Origin: Lysobacterales bacterium
Lineage (GTDB): Bacteria; Pseudomonadota; Gammaproteobacteria; Xanthomonadales; SZUA-36
Direction: 5' to 3'
DNA length: 6,073 nucleotides
Assembly (NCBI GenBank): GCA_030637665.1
Contig: DAOWGA010000304.1
Coordinates: forward strand, 1 to 6,073
A program made the translations under genes and the position numbers. The notes under the pieces were generated by a model. The model worked only from the letters and a program-made list of their open reading frames with translations. It was not told the origin of the DNA and ran no database searches. Shown here one piece after another: positions 1-6,031 of this stretch (its first letter is position 1; every line of letters starts with the position of its first letter).

Positions 1-572
1 CCGGAGATGCATTCGACCCCAATCTGACCATCAGCTTCATCAAGGCCATGCGGGCCGCCTACGATGGGCAGGTAGCGCAATCCGGACAATACCTGGACCA
101 GTTCAGAACACTGAAGATCGAGCTGGAAAAAATCATTTCCAGGCAGCAGGAACAGGCGCCGAGCAATCTGTTGTACCTGGACCGCCTCAAAGTGATGGAG
201 CAGGAAATGCTGGCTGCGATCGAGATGGCCAAAGGTGAAAAAGAGCAGGCTCTGCTCTTTGCCCGTGAAGCCAACCGCCGGGAGGGCGAAATGCCTTTCT
301 CGTTTGGTCCACCTTTTGTGGACTTGCCATCAGCCGGATTTCTTGGTGAACTGCTGCTGGATGCCCGAAAATACAGGGATGCAGTCAGCGCCTTTGAGAC
401 CCAGCTGGAAAGAACCCGCCTCAGAACGGCTCCCCTGATTGGGCTATCCAGCGCCCATGAAAAACTGGGCAACGAGGCTGAGATGCAATATGCGCGAGAG
501 AAGCTGAAGCTCATCCGGCATCGTGCCGATCCCGCCGTAAAAACTGAGCAATCGCTTAACGGCTCGAATTAA
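1..572 (+). CDS. TPR-like helical protein, C-terminal part (5' end outside window)
   Basis: The reading frame is open from base 3 to a TAA at 570-572 and has no start near the edge, so this is the 3' part of a longer gene (about 189 residues visible). The first ATG in the window (48) is preceded by in-frame sequence reading GDAFDPNLTISFIKA, and I take it as internal. The protein is almost entirely amphipathic helix. The segment with FLGELLLDARKYRDAVSAF, followed by LIGLSSAHEKLGNEAEMQYA, has the helix-turn-helix spacing and small/large residue pattern of two tetratricopeptide repeats. The PFSFGPP linker before them resembles the C-terminal end of a class of TPR proteins that I know only as hypothetical. 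The tail (about 20 residues) is polar and probably disordered. TPR domains mediate protein contacts; no enzymatic residue is visible. A fused N-terminal domain cannot be excluded because it would lie outside the window. It converges on the ldtD-like gene with a 24-bp gap. Confidence 0.75.
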   Translation, partial: GDAFDPNLTISFIKAMRAAYDGQVAQSGQYLDQFRTLKIELEKIISRQQEQAPSNLLYLDRLKVMEQEMLAAIEMAKGEKEQALLFAREANRREGEMPFSFGPPFVDLPSAGFLGELLLDARKYRDAVSAFETQLERTRLRTAPLIGLSSAHEKLGNEAEMQYAREKLKLIRHRADPAVKTEQSLNGSN

Positions 573-574
573 GC
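554..574. terminator. Weak inverted repeat between converging genes
   Basis: GCTTAA (554-559) and TTAAGC (569-574) form a perfect 6-bp inverted repeat with a 9-nt loop, overlapping the stop codon of the left-edge gene. On the minus strand a run of five T (539-543) follows, but only about ten bases after the stem, and the stem is AT-rich. It could help end transcription from the cell-wall operon. It is not a canonical intrinsic terminator, and I see no better one in the 24-bp gap at 573-596. Confidence 0.2.
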
Positions 575-596
575 AACGACCGGTGCAGTATGCGGG

Positions 597-2249
597 CTAG
601 CTCCGTTTCGGCAGATCGATGATGACCGGCCCATTCAGTGCATCGAGCACCCTTTGATCACGGTCATAGATGTCCTTGGAAAACCGCACCTTGCCATCAG
701 GATCCACGCTGGCGGTCAGATAGACAATCACGACCGGCACTTTGGGGGACAGGTTGATTCTCTGTGTCTTGCGTGAAGCTACGATACCTTCCAGCGTCGA
801 GCGTGGATATTTGTCCTGATCATCGAGCACCAGTTCCGCCAGCTTCAGAGGGTCCTCAACCCGGATGCAGCCGGATGAAAAAGCGCGCTGGGTATGTACG
901 AACAACTCTCTGTGCGGGGTATCGTGCAGGAATACGAAATGCTCGTTCGGAAAAATGAACTTAACGGTGCCCAGAGAGTTTTCCGGCCCGGGGTCCTGGC
1001 GCAGCGTGTAGGGGACACCTTTGCTGTACTGGTTCCAGTTCACGCTGGCCGGATCGATGATTTTTCCGTTGCGGTCGATGACCCTGATGTTTTTTGAGGC
1101 CAGGTAATTCGGGTCTTTCTTGATCGCCGGCAGCGTATCGTTGCGTAGTATCCCGGGTGGAATGGTCCAGGTCGGATTGAATTCCAGGTAGGCCATGTCA
1201 CCGCGGAAAACCGGGGTCTTGCGATAGTGCTTTCCAACCATGGCGCGGGTAGACCACTCGAGTTGCCCGTTTTTATAGAAAAATACCCGAAAACCGGCAA
1301 TGTTCACCGCAATCAGCGTATCAGCGGCTTCCTGGGTGACCCAGCGTAAGCGTTCCAGGGAAATTCTCAGCTGCCTGATGCGAACTTCGGCCGGCACGTT
1401 TAGCGCTTCGATGGTCTGTTTGCCGACGATTCCATCATCATCGAGTGTATGTCTGGCCTGGAAGAAGATGACAGCCCGCTTCACGTTTTCGTCAAATTCC
1501 TGCGATGTGATGTCTATACCGGCCGGGAGGTCGCCAGTAGCTGACAGGCGCTGGCGAATAGAGGACACGCGCCTGTCCCGGTCTCCTTTCCTGAGCGTAG
1601 GTCCTTCAGCTACGACTGGCCAGCCGCCGGCTGCCGCCATTTCGCGGTAGCGGTCCAGTGCCGCCTGCAGATGACGGTAAATCGGGCCGGCAGGTGCTGC
1701 CATCTGGATGAAATCCGCCAGGGAGGATGAATCCAGTGCCTGTTCGATAGTGACTGCGGGAGGCTGGTCATGAAACAGTTCTCTGCGGAAATTGATGTCC
1801 GGGTCCAGAGAACTGGCTTTGACTTTTCCAAAGCGACGGTGATAGCCATATCGCAACAGGCTTTCAGTCAACAGTATTTCCTCTTCGGCTTCGAGTTCCG
1901 CAGAGGGGGAGCGCGATTGCAGGGAAACCAGGCTGTGTAGCAGATCGCTATTGTAGTCAGCGGGGTTCAGGCCATGATCTGCGGACTGATCAATCAGGTC
2001 CATCAGTTCCTGCAGGTTATTCGATTCAGTCCAGAACGGGTAAAAGCCATGATCCCGGTAGACTTCCAGCAAGATCGGCTGGGTCAAAATGTCCACCCCG
2101 CGAATAGCCAGATTTTCCGTAAGCAGCAACTCTTCGATATCCCTGTTGACATCGAGAGTGGCCTCCTCACCTGCGGCGTGGGAATAACCGGCCGCCAGTG
2201 ACAGGCAGATGGCCAAAAGACAGGCTTGAGCGAAGGGTCTGGTTTTCAT
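597..2249 (-). CDS. ldtD: Murein L,D-transpeptidase, LdtD/YcbB type
   Basis: This 550-residue periplasmic enzyme is expected to form 3-3 (mDAP-mDAP) cross-links between peptidoglycan stems, using tetrapeptide donors. A Sec signal peptide is visible (basic start MKTRPF, hydrophobic core to about residue 20, cleavage near SHA at 23-25). An N-terminal helical scaffold follows (about 35-205). Next is a peptidoglycan-binding-like domain (about 217-285, with LRKGDRDRRVSSIRQRL and DDDGIVGKQTIEALN). The YkuD catalytic domain (about 310-490) carries the catalytic Cys461 in SSGCIRV and a conserved His442 in LHDTP. The stretch FNPTWTIPPGILRND (about 357-371) opens the lid insertion typical of the large YcbB subclass, and the length is close to the E. 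coli protein (about 615). GGAGAG at 2261-2266 lies 11 nt before the ATG, slightly long but usable. It is the last gene of a three-gene minus-strand operon, 39 bp after the mepK-like gene. Family assignment is firm; substrate detail is inferred from the family. Confidence 0.94.
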   Translation of the reverse strand: MKTRPFAQACLLAICLSLAAGYSHAAGEEATLDVNRDIEELLLTENLAIRGVDILTQPILLEVYRDHGFYPFWTESNNLQELMDLIDQSADHGLNPADYNSDLLHSLVSLQSRSPSAELEAEEEILLTESLLRYGYHRRFGKVKASSLDPDINFRRELFHDQPPAVTIEQALDSSSLADFIQMAAPAGPIYRHLQAALDRYREMAAAGGWPVVAEGPTLRKGDRDRRVSSIRQRLSATGDLPAGIDITSQEFDENVKRAVIFFQARHTLDDDGIVGKQTIEALNVPAEVRIRQLRISLERLRWVTQEAADTLIAVNIAGFRVFFYKNGQLEWSTRAMVGKHYRKTPVFRGDMAYLEFNPTWTIPPGILRNDTLPAIKKDPNYLASKNIRVIDRNGKIIDPASVNWNQYSKGVPYTLRQDPGPENSLGTVKFIFPNEHFVFLHDTPHRELFVHTQRAFSSGCIRVEDPLKLAELVLDDQDKYPRSTLEGIVASRKTQRINLSPKVPVVIVYLTASVDPDGKVRFSKDIYDRDQRVLDALNGPVIIDLPKRS

Positions 2250-2288
2250 CTTGGATATTTCTCTCCGTGGGTGTTTGGGTATGGATGC

Positions 2289-2810
2289 TTACCAGTAGCG
2301 CACTCTGGCGGTATCGACATGTACGAAATCTGACCCGGGATAGTAACCTACGCCGCCCAGGCGCAGTTCGCGAGCCGTGTCCCGCAACAAATTCAGGTCG
2401 AGACCCCGGAGCCGGACATCAATGGCCTTGCCATACAGGTGCTGGCTGTTTACTGCCACGCCCTTGCTCCTGCTTTGCAATAGCGCGTTGGTTTCCTTGG
2501 TCCGGTAAGCAGAAATGACTTCGAAGGTATCATTATTGCCGGTAATCTGCTGGATTTGCCACAGCACATCCAGCAGTTTCGGGTCCATGTCCAGTTGTTC
2601 CTGGTTGCGCCAGTCGGCCAGAAAAACCCTCAGTGCAGCCATGCCGTCGGGCGAATACAGGCCGCCTGAGAAATAGGTGACATGCAGGGACTTGCCCGTG
2701 TGCGTATGGTAGAAATGCAGTGCACGCGCATCACCGGCCGCACCCTGCGTGCTGGACAGCACAAACAGGCCAACGACAAACAATACCATTTTCAATTTAC
2801 CTATCATCAT
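2289..2810 (-). CDS. mepK: MepK-like murein endopeptidase (DUF882, peptidase M15 fold)
   Basis: This 173-residue protein matches the YcbK/MepK family, zinc endopeptidases that in E. coli cut 3-3 (and some 4-3) cross-links in the periplasm. The expected zinc ligands are present: His124 and Asp131 in HLYGKAIDVRL, and His164 in VHVDTARVRYW at the C-terminus. ISAYRTKETNALL (about 99-111) is the usual substrate-side motif. Two adjacent ATGs (2808-2810 and 2805-2807) begin the frame. I prefer these to Met8 because Lys5 and Lys7 give the basic N-region of a signal peptide (hydrophobic core 8-20, cleavage near residues 23-30). An in-frame TAA at 2832-2834 blocks a longer start. No good Shine-Dalgarno precedes the start, and a 17-bp duplication covers it. 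E. coli MepK carries a twin-arginine signal; this one has no RR pair and looks like Sec export. It sits 54 bp after the membrane-protein gene and 39 bp before ldtD. Confidence 0.9.
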   Translation of the reverse strand: MMIGKLKMVLFVVGLFVLSSTQGAAGDARALHFYHTHTGKSLHVTYFSGGLYSPDGMAALRVFLADWRNQEQLDMDPKLLDVLWQIQQITGNNDTFEVISAYRTKETNALLQSRSKGVAVNSQHLYGKAIDVRLRGLDLNLLRDTARELRLGGVGYYPGSDFVHVDTARVRYW

Positions 2811-2834
2811 CAGATTACTATCATCATCAGATTA
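2801..2834. repeat. Perfect 17-bp tandem duplication over the mepK start
   Basis: The 17-mer CTATCATCATCAGATTA occurs at 2801-2817 and again, immediately adjacent and without mismatch, at 2818-2834. Each copy holds two consecutive ATG codons on the minus strand. Because 17 is not a multiple of three, the upstream copy is out of frame with the gene. It reads as a five-codon ORF (MMIVI) whose TGA (2810-2812) overlaps the annotated ATG (2808-2810) by one base. The duplication itself is seen directly; any effect on translation is inference. Confidence 0.95.
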
Positions 2835-2863
2835 TGAACCGGGGATGCTCCGACGACAGTTGA

Positions 2864-3352
2864 TCAGGCGTCGCGGAACATTCCCAGGAACAGGTTGCCA
2901 CACAATAATGCGATGCCCAAAAGCAGGCCACCCACGCCTGCATAGGTAAAAACCTCAGTGACGATGTGATGGTGAGCGGCGCCTCTGCCGATGGATGGAG
3001 CCAGGATGAACATCGTGAACCACGACAACGGATACAGGCCACCCAGACCGACCAGAACCGCTGACACTCTTTTCAGTCCTGGCCCAAGCGATGAATGCAT
3101 GACCAACAATATCAGGCCGATAGAGAAAGCAGCGATGCCGGTAGCATGGAAATGAGCTCTTTGTGCATAGCGCCATATCTTGGCAGCGCTTTGCTCATCA
3201 TGTACCTCCGGATGGGCCGCAACACCTTCAGTTATGTAGGATTTGACCGAATCTTCAATCACACCAAAAGTGACGCCGAGGCCGATTCCGAAAACCAGGG
3301 TCAGCATGACCAAAAACAAGCCGTTTTTTACTGTTTCTACTTCCTTATTCAT
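2864..3352 (-). CDS. Unrecognised four-helix, histidine-rich membrane protein
   Basis: I do not recognise this 162-residue protein. It has four clear hydrophobic segments at about 11-32, 70-86, 95-118 and 131-157, separated by short loops, so it should be an inner-membrane protein. A loop of about 37 residues between helices 1 and 2 contains acidic residues and His47 and His51. Helix 2 is entered through RAHFHATG (His67, His69), and helix 4 is preceded by three consecutive histidines (127-129). Histidines grouped at helix ends suggest metal or heme binding, but no family motif confirms it. The N-terminus (MNKEVETVKNG) is cytoplasm-like. The start is well supported: GAGGAAAA at 3356-3363 has its GAGG 7 nt before the ATG. 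It is the first gene of the operon with the mepK-like and ldtD-like genes. Co-transcription hints at an envelope role, but this is weak evidence. Confidence 0.85.
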   Translation of the reverse strand: MNKEVETVKNGLFLVMLTLVFGIGLGVTFGVIEDSVKSYITEGVAAHPEVHDEQSAAKIWRYAQRAHFHATGIAAFSIGLILLVMHSSLGPGLKRVSAVLVGLGGLYPLSWFTMFILAPSIGRGAAHHHIVTEVFTYAGVGGLLLGIALLCGNLFLGMFRDA

Positions 3353-3365
3353 GAGTTTTCCTCAA

Positions 3366-3393
3366 ACATTTCTTCAGCTAGCGAAAAAAATGT
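3366..3393 (-). promoter_or_regulatory. Candidate 5' leader hairpin of the minus-strand operon
   Basis: Read as minus-strand RNA, 3393 down to 3366 can pair its ends over ten consecutive positions (ACAUUUUUUU with GAAGAAAUGU, including two G-U pairs) around an eight-base loop (CGCUAGCU). The structure ends two bases before the GAGGAAAA ribosome site of the first gene. The same segment pairs less well as plus-strand RNA, because the G-U pairs become A-C mismatches. It could shield or stabilise the leader; no function is shown. Confidence 0.3.
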
Positions 3394-3468
3394 CGTGGTG
3401 TATAGTTTCCGAATCAATTGCAGCCCGGTCCGCATAGTGCACTGTAAAGGATCAGGCGGGCAAGTAAA

Positions 3469-3510
3469 ATCCGCTGAAATGTAACGCCCCCTGAGCGGGT
3501 CTTTTTCCCG
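3469..3510 (+). promoter_or_regulatory. Possible leader hairpins upstream of msrP
   Basis: ATCCGCT (3469-3475) can pair with AGCGGGT (3494-3500) over seven positions with one G-U and an 18-nt loop, followed by C and five T (3502-3506). That loosely resembles an attenuator. A competing small hairpin is CGGG (3496-3499) with CCCG (3507-3510), whose loop contains the T run. The two share bases and are mutually exclusive. Both are short, so chance is a real explanation. Confidence 0.2.
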
Positions 3511-3529
3511 AACACAATGGAATCATGCC

Positions 3530-4477
3530 ATGAAGACAAAGAACAAGATTCATCCCTGGGAAATCACCAGTGAATCGGTTTACCTGGATCGCAGGCAGTT
3601 TCTGCTCGCTGCCGGCCTCGCGACGGCGGCGGGAATGACTTCACTGGCTCTGCCGGGGCAATTGATGGCCGCGACTGGTGATCTTGAATCGGTGCAGGGC
3701 CCCTACAGCACCGACGAACCACCCAACAGCTGGAAAGACATCACGACCTATAACAATTTCTACGAGTTCGGTACGGCTAAAGACGACCCTTACGACAATG
3801 CACAGGAATTTCGTTCACAGCCATGGACGGTCAAGGTTTCTGGTGAGTGCGACAAACCGGGGGAATACCATTTCGAGGACATCATCGGCCCCCACACACT
3901 GGAAGACCGTGTGTACCGGCACCGCTGCGTAGAAGCCTGGTCGATGGTAGTGCCATGGGTGGGCATTCCACTGGGTGATCTGCTCAAACGCTTCGATCCC
4001 AATTCGGATGCAAAATTCGTTCGTTTCAAAACGCTGCATGATCCGGAACAGATGCCCGGGCAACGCCGTCCGGTTTTGCGCTGGCCCTATGTCGAGGGCC
4101 TGACAATTGCCGAGGCCATGCACCCACTGACCCTGATGGTCGTTGGTGTTTACGGCAAAACGCTGCCTAATCAGAATGGCGCACCTCTGCGGTTGATCAC
4201 ACCCTGGAAATACGGTTTCAAGGGCATCAAATCCATTGTTGAAATCGAGTTCACCAGCCGTCAGCCTCATACATCCTGGGAAATTGCCAATTCACGTGAA
4301 TACGGATTTTATGCAAACGTGAATCCCGAAGTGGATCACCCTCGCTGGAGCCAGGCACGCGAACGGCGCATCGGCGCAGGCGTGTTCGATGAGAAGCAGC
4401 CGACCCTGATGTTCAACGGCTACGCGGAGGAAGTTGCGGAACTGTACGCCGGGCTGGACCTGCGTAAGAATTACTGA
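3530..4477 (+). CDS. msrP: Protein-methionine-sulfoxide reductase, molybdopterin catalytic subunit MsrP (YedY)
   Basis: MsrP reduces methionine sulfoxide in oxidised periplasmic proteins, taking electrons from the membrane heme protein MsrQ. The 315-residue product starts with a twin-arginine signal: [18 protein letters not shown] with the RR at 21-22, a weakly hydrophobic core, and a likely cleavage near LMAA (45-48). This fits export of a folded molybdoprotein. The oxidoreductase molybdopterin-binding domain follows. Cys133 in [11 protein letters not shown] is the expected molybdenum ligand, and [16 protein letters not shown] (226-241) is a family signature near the cofactor site. [12 protein letters not shown] (271-282) is the conserved C-terminal segment. 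Length is close to E. coli MsrP (334). The ribosome site is weak (GGA at 3519-3521, 8 nt before the ATG), but the signal peptide makes this start secure. It heads a plus-strand operon with msrQ 19 bp downstream. In E. coli the pair responds to hypochlorite; no regulator gene is visible here. Confidence 0.97.
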   Translation: MKTKNKIHPWEITSESVYLDRRQFLLAAGLATAAGMTSLALPGQLMAATGDLESVQGPYSTDEPPNSWKDITTYNNFYEFGTAKDDPYDNAQEFRSQPWTVKVSGECDKPGEYHFEDIIGPHTLEDRVYRHRCVEAWSMVVPWVGIPLGDLLKRFDPNSDAKFVRFKTLHDPEQMPGQRRPVLRWPYVEGLTIAEAMHPLTLMVVGVYGKTLPNQNGAPLRLITPWKYGFKGIKSIVEIEFTSRQPHTSWEIANSREYGFYANVNPEVDHPRWSQARERRIGAGVFDEKQPTLMFNGYAEEVAELYAGLDLRKNY

Positions 4478-4496
4478 AAAGCCGGTCGCCGCAGAT

Positions 4497-5159
4497 ATGA
4501 CACAGAAGTCTGTTCGTATCCTGAAAGCCGCGCTGTTCCTGCTTTGCCTGCTACCGCTGGGGAAGCTGACCCTGGAGGTTTTCGGCGTGGCCGGCATGAG
4601 CCTGGGCGCAAACCCGATTGAGGAACTGATCCATCGTTTCGGTAAATGGGGATTGAATTTCCTGTTGATCACACTGGCGGTGACGCCCGTCCGTCACCTC
4701 ATTGGCCTTGCCTGGTTGATGCGTTTCAGGCGCATGCTGGGCTTGTTCGCGTTTTTCTACTTGCTGATGCACTTCCTGACCTATGCCGGTCTGGATCAGC
4801 GCTTCGATATCCCGGTGATCGTCGAGGATGTGGTTGAGCGACCCTACATTACGATTGGAATGACAGCCCTGCTACTGCTACTGCCGCTTGCGCTTACTTC
4901 GACCAATTCGATGATGCGGCGCCTTGGCAGGCGCTGGCAAAAGCTGCACCGGATGGTCTATGTCATCGCAATCCTCGGTGTGTGCCATTTCTACTGGCAG
5001 GTCAAGCAGGATATTCTTGAGCCCCTGATCTACGCACTTATTCTTGCCCTGTTGCTGTGTTACCGTTTGGTGGTCCGGTGGCGCCGCAACCGGGCGGCTT
5101 CCAGGCAAATCACAAGGAATGGACATGACCGTATTGCGCACACCCGACGAACGATTTGA
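4497..5159 (+). CDS. msrQ: MsrQ (YedZ), heme b membrane subunit of the methionine sulfoxide reductase system
   Basis: MsrQ is a six-helix inner-membrane cytochrome b-type protein of the ferric reductase-like superfamily that passes electrons to MsrP. The 220-residue product shows the whole family pattern. LGANPIEELIHRFGKWGLNFLL (37-58) is the loop into the second helix; RFRRMLGLFAFFYLLMHFLTY (76-96) contains His92; RPYITIGM (115-122) and LTSTNSMMRRLGRRWQKLHRMVY (133-155) contain His151; and His164 lies in GVCHFYW. His92, His151 and His164 correspond to the heme-ligand histidines of the E. coli protein. An ATG at 4434 in the same frame would overlap msrP and add 21 polar residues. I chose 4497 because it puts the N-terminus about ten residues before helix 1, as usual in the family. 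No clear ribosome site precedes it, so translation may be coupled to msrP, which ends 19 bp upstream. The basic C-terminal tail is about 25 residues long and overlaps the next gene. Confidence 0.96.
   Translation: MTQKSVRILKAALFLLCLLPLGKLTLEVFGVAGMSLGANPIEELIHRFGKWGLNFLLITLAVTPVRHLIGLAWLMRFRRMLGLFAFFYLLMHFLTYAGLDQRFDIPVIVEDVVERPYITIGMTALLLLLPLALTSTNSMMRRLGRRWQKLHRMVYVIAILGVCHFYWQVKQDILEPLIYALILALLLCYRLVVRWRRNRAASRQITRNGHDRIAHTRRTI
5114..5118 (+). promoter_or_regulatory. Ribosome binding site that fixes the dehalogenase start
   Basis: AAGGA lies inside the msrQ coding sequence, 6 nt before the ATG at 5125 and directly against the ATG at 5119. The spacing favours 5125. The protein then begins MTVLRTPDERF, which matches the usual N-terminus of HLD-I dehalogenases. 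Confidence 0.7.
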
Positions 5160-6024
5160 TGAGCTTCAGAATTTCCCCTTTGAACCCCATTATCTGGAAG
5201 TATCTGATGACGACCTTGGTACATTGCGAATCCATTTCGTGGATGAAGGCCCGCGCAATGCACCGGTCGTCCTGTGCCTGCATGGTGAGCCCAGCTGGAG
5301 CTTTCTCTACCGCAAAATGATCCCGGTTTTCACGGCCGCGGGTTTTCGCGCGGTGGCACCCGACCTGGTCGGATTCGGGCGTTCCGACAAGCCTGCGTCA
5401 CGCAGCGACTACAGTTATAAAAAGCACGTGCAATGGATGAAGGACTGGCTCGATGCAGCAGGACTCACTGACATCACCCTGCTGGGACAGGACTGGGGCG
5501 GCCTGATCGGCTTGCGCCTGGTGGCTGAAAATCCCGGACTTTTTTCGCGATTTTCACTTTCAAATACCGGCTTGCCGACCGGAGACCAGGCTATGAGCGA
5601 GGCCTTCGATCGCTGGCGGCAATTCAGCCAGCAAGACCCGGAGTTCGATATCGGTAATATCGTTAACCAGTTTGGCCGCGGGAGTCTCAGCGAAGCGGAG
5701 ATAGCGGCCTACCGCGCTCCGTTTCCATCGAATGAATACAAGGAAGGCGCCCGGCAGTTCCCGCTCCTGGTGCCGGCATCCCCTGACGACCCGGCCGCGG
5801 AAGACAACCGCAGGGCATGGCAATCACTGATGCAATGGGACAAACCGGCCTTGATGTGTTTCTCGGACAGCGACCCGATCACTGCAGGTGCTGACCGTCC
5901 CTTCCTCAAACTGGTCCCCGGCACCCGGAACCAGCCCCACATCACGCTCAGGGGCAGTCACTTCATCCAGGAAGAAGATGGCGAAACCTGGGCAAAAGCC
6001 GTCGTAGAGTGGATGGGGGTCTGA
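5125..6024 (+). CDS. dhmA: Haloalkane dehalogenase, HLD-I subfamily (alpha/beta hydrolase)
   Basis: Haloalkane dehalogenases hydrolyse carbon-halogen bonds of halogenated alkanes to an alcohol and a halide through an aspartyl-ester intermediate. This 299-residue cytoplasmic protein has no signal peptide. It resembles Xanthobacter DhlA along most of its length: RTPDERF at 5-11, LHGEPSWSFLYRKMIP at 52-67, APDLVGFGRSDKP at 78-90. The nucleophile is Asp123 in GQDWGG with the halide-binding Trp124 beside it. A cap-domain Trp164 (FDRWRQF) is a candidate for the second halide-stabilising tryptophan. The catalytic acid is probably Asp250 in SDSDPIT, and His279 in GSHFIQEE completes the triad. HGEP rather than HGNP is the HLD-I pattern. 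The start at 5125 follows AAGGA, and the first 35 bp overlap the end of msrQ in another frame, so the gene is surely transcribed with msrPQ. The natural substrate is unknown; a related hydrolase with altered substrate use is the main alternative. Confidence 0.9.
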   Translation: MTVLRTPDERFDELQNFPFEPHYLEVSDDDLGTLRIHFVDEGPRNAPVVLCLHGEPSWSFLYRKMIPVFTAAGFRAVAPDLVGFGRSDKPASRSDYSYKKHVQWMKDWLDAAGLTDITLLGQDWGGLIGLRLVAENPGLFSRFSLSNTGLPTGDQAMSEAFDRWRQFSQQDPEFDIGNIVNQFGRGSLSEAEIAAYRAPFPSNEYKEGARQFPLLVPASPDDPAAEDNRRAWQSLMQWDKPALMCFSDSDPITAGADRPFLKLVPGTRNQPHITLRGSHFIQEEDGETWAKAVVEWMGV

Positions 6025-6031
6025 GCACAGC

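Larger units (their letters stand above)
3353..3529. promoter_or_regulatory. Divergent promoter region between the cell-wall and msrPQ operons
   Basis: These 177 bp separate divergent operons and must contain or overlap both promoters. For the minus strand, TATACA (complement of 3399-3404) is a plausible -10, about 47 bp before the first gene, but no good -35 stands at the right distance. For the plus strand, TTGCAG at 3418-3423 could be a -35, yet the bases 17-19 bp further on (ACTGTAAA) match a -10 poorly. Neither strand has a strong sigma-70 promoter, which would fit activator-dependent or alternative sigma control. I see no clear long palindrome that would mark an operator. Confidence 0.4.

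Noticed and set aside
59..514. Minus-strand ORF of 151 codons opposite the left-edge gene
   Set aside because: It is serine- and arginine-rich low-complexity sequence complementary to a helical TPR-like frame that runs to a clean stop.
1300..1650. Plus-strand ORF of 116 codons inside ldtD
   Set aside because: It is antisense to the peptidoglycan-binding region and early YkuD region, is very serine-rich, has no domain and no convincing ribosome site.
2801..2834. Repeat pair considered as a CRISPR fragment or attachment site
   Set aside because: There is no spacer between copies, only two copies, and no integrase or cas gene nearby. It is a simple tandem duplication.
3095..3484. Plus-strand ORF of 129 codons running into the divergent intergenic region
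   Set aside because: It is mostly antisense to the four-helix membrane protein, which has a strong ribosome site and a coherent hydrophobic pattern. The plus frame shows neither.
3815..4270. Minus-strand ORF of 151 codons opposite msrP
   Set aside because: It lies entirely within msrP, whose Tat signal, Mo-ligand Cys and family motifs are clear. The opposite frame shows no domain and is rich in scattered Arg, Gln and His, as expected of a shadow.
5044..5124. Longer dehalogenase start at 5044 (or 5119)
   Set aside because: The extra 27 residues (MPCCCVTVWW and following) lie in the msrQ last-helix coding region and do not resemble the family N-terminus. AAGGA spacing favours 5125 over 5119.
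5125..6024. Epoxide hydrolase as the identity of the alpha/beta hydrolase
   Set aside because: Epoxide hydrolases share the Asp nucleophile and DWGG, but the HGEP motif, the cap tryptophan, the RTPDERF start and overall resemblance to DhlA favour HLD-I. The alternative is not fully excluded without an assay.
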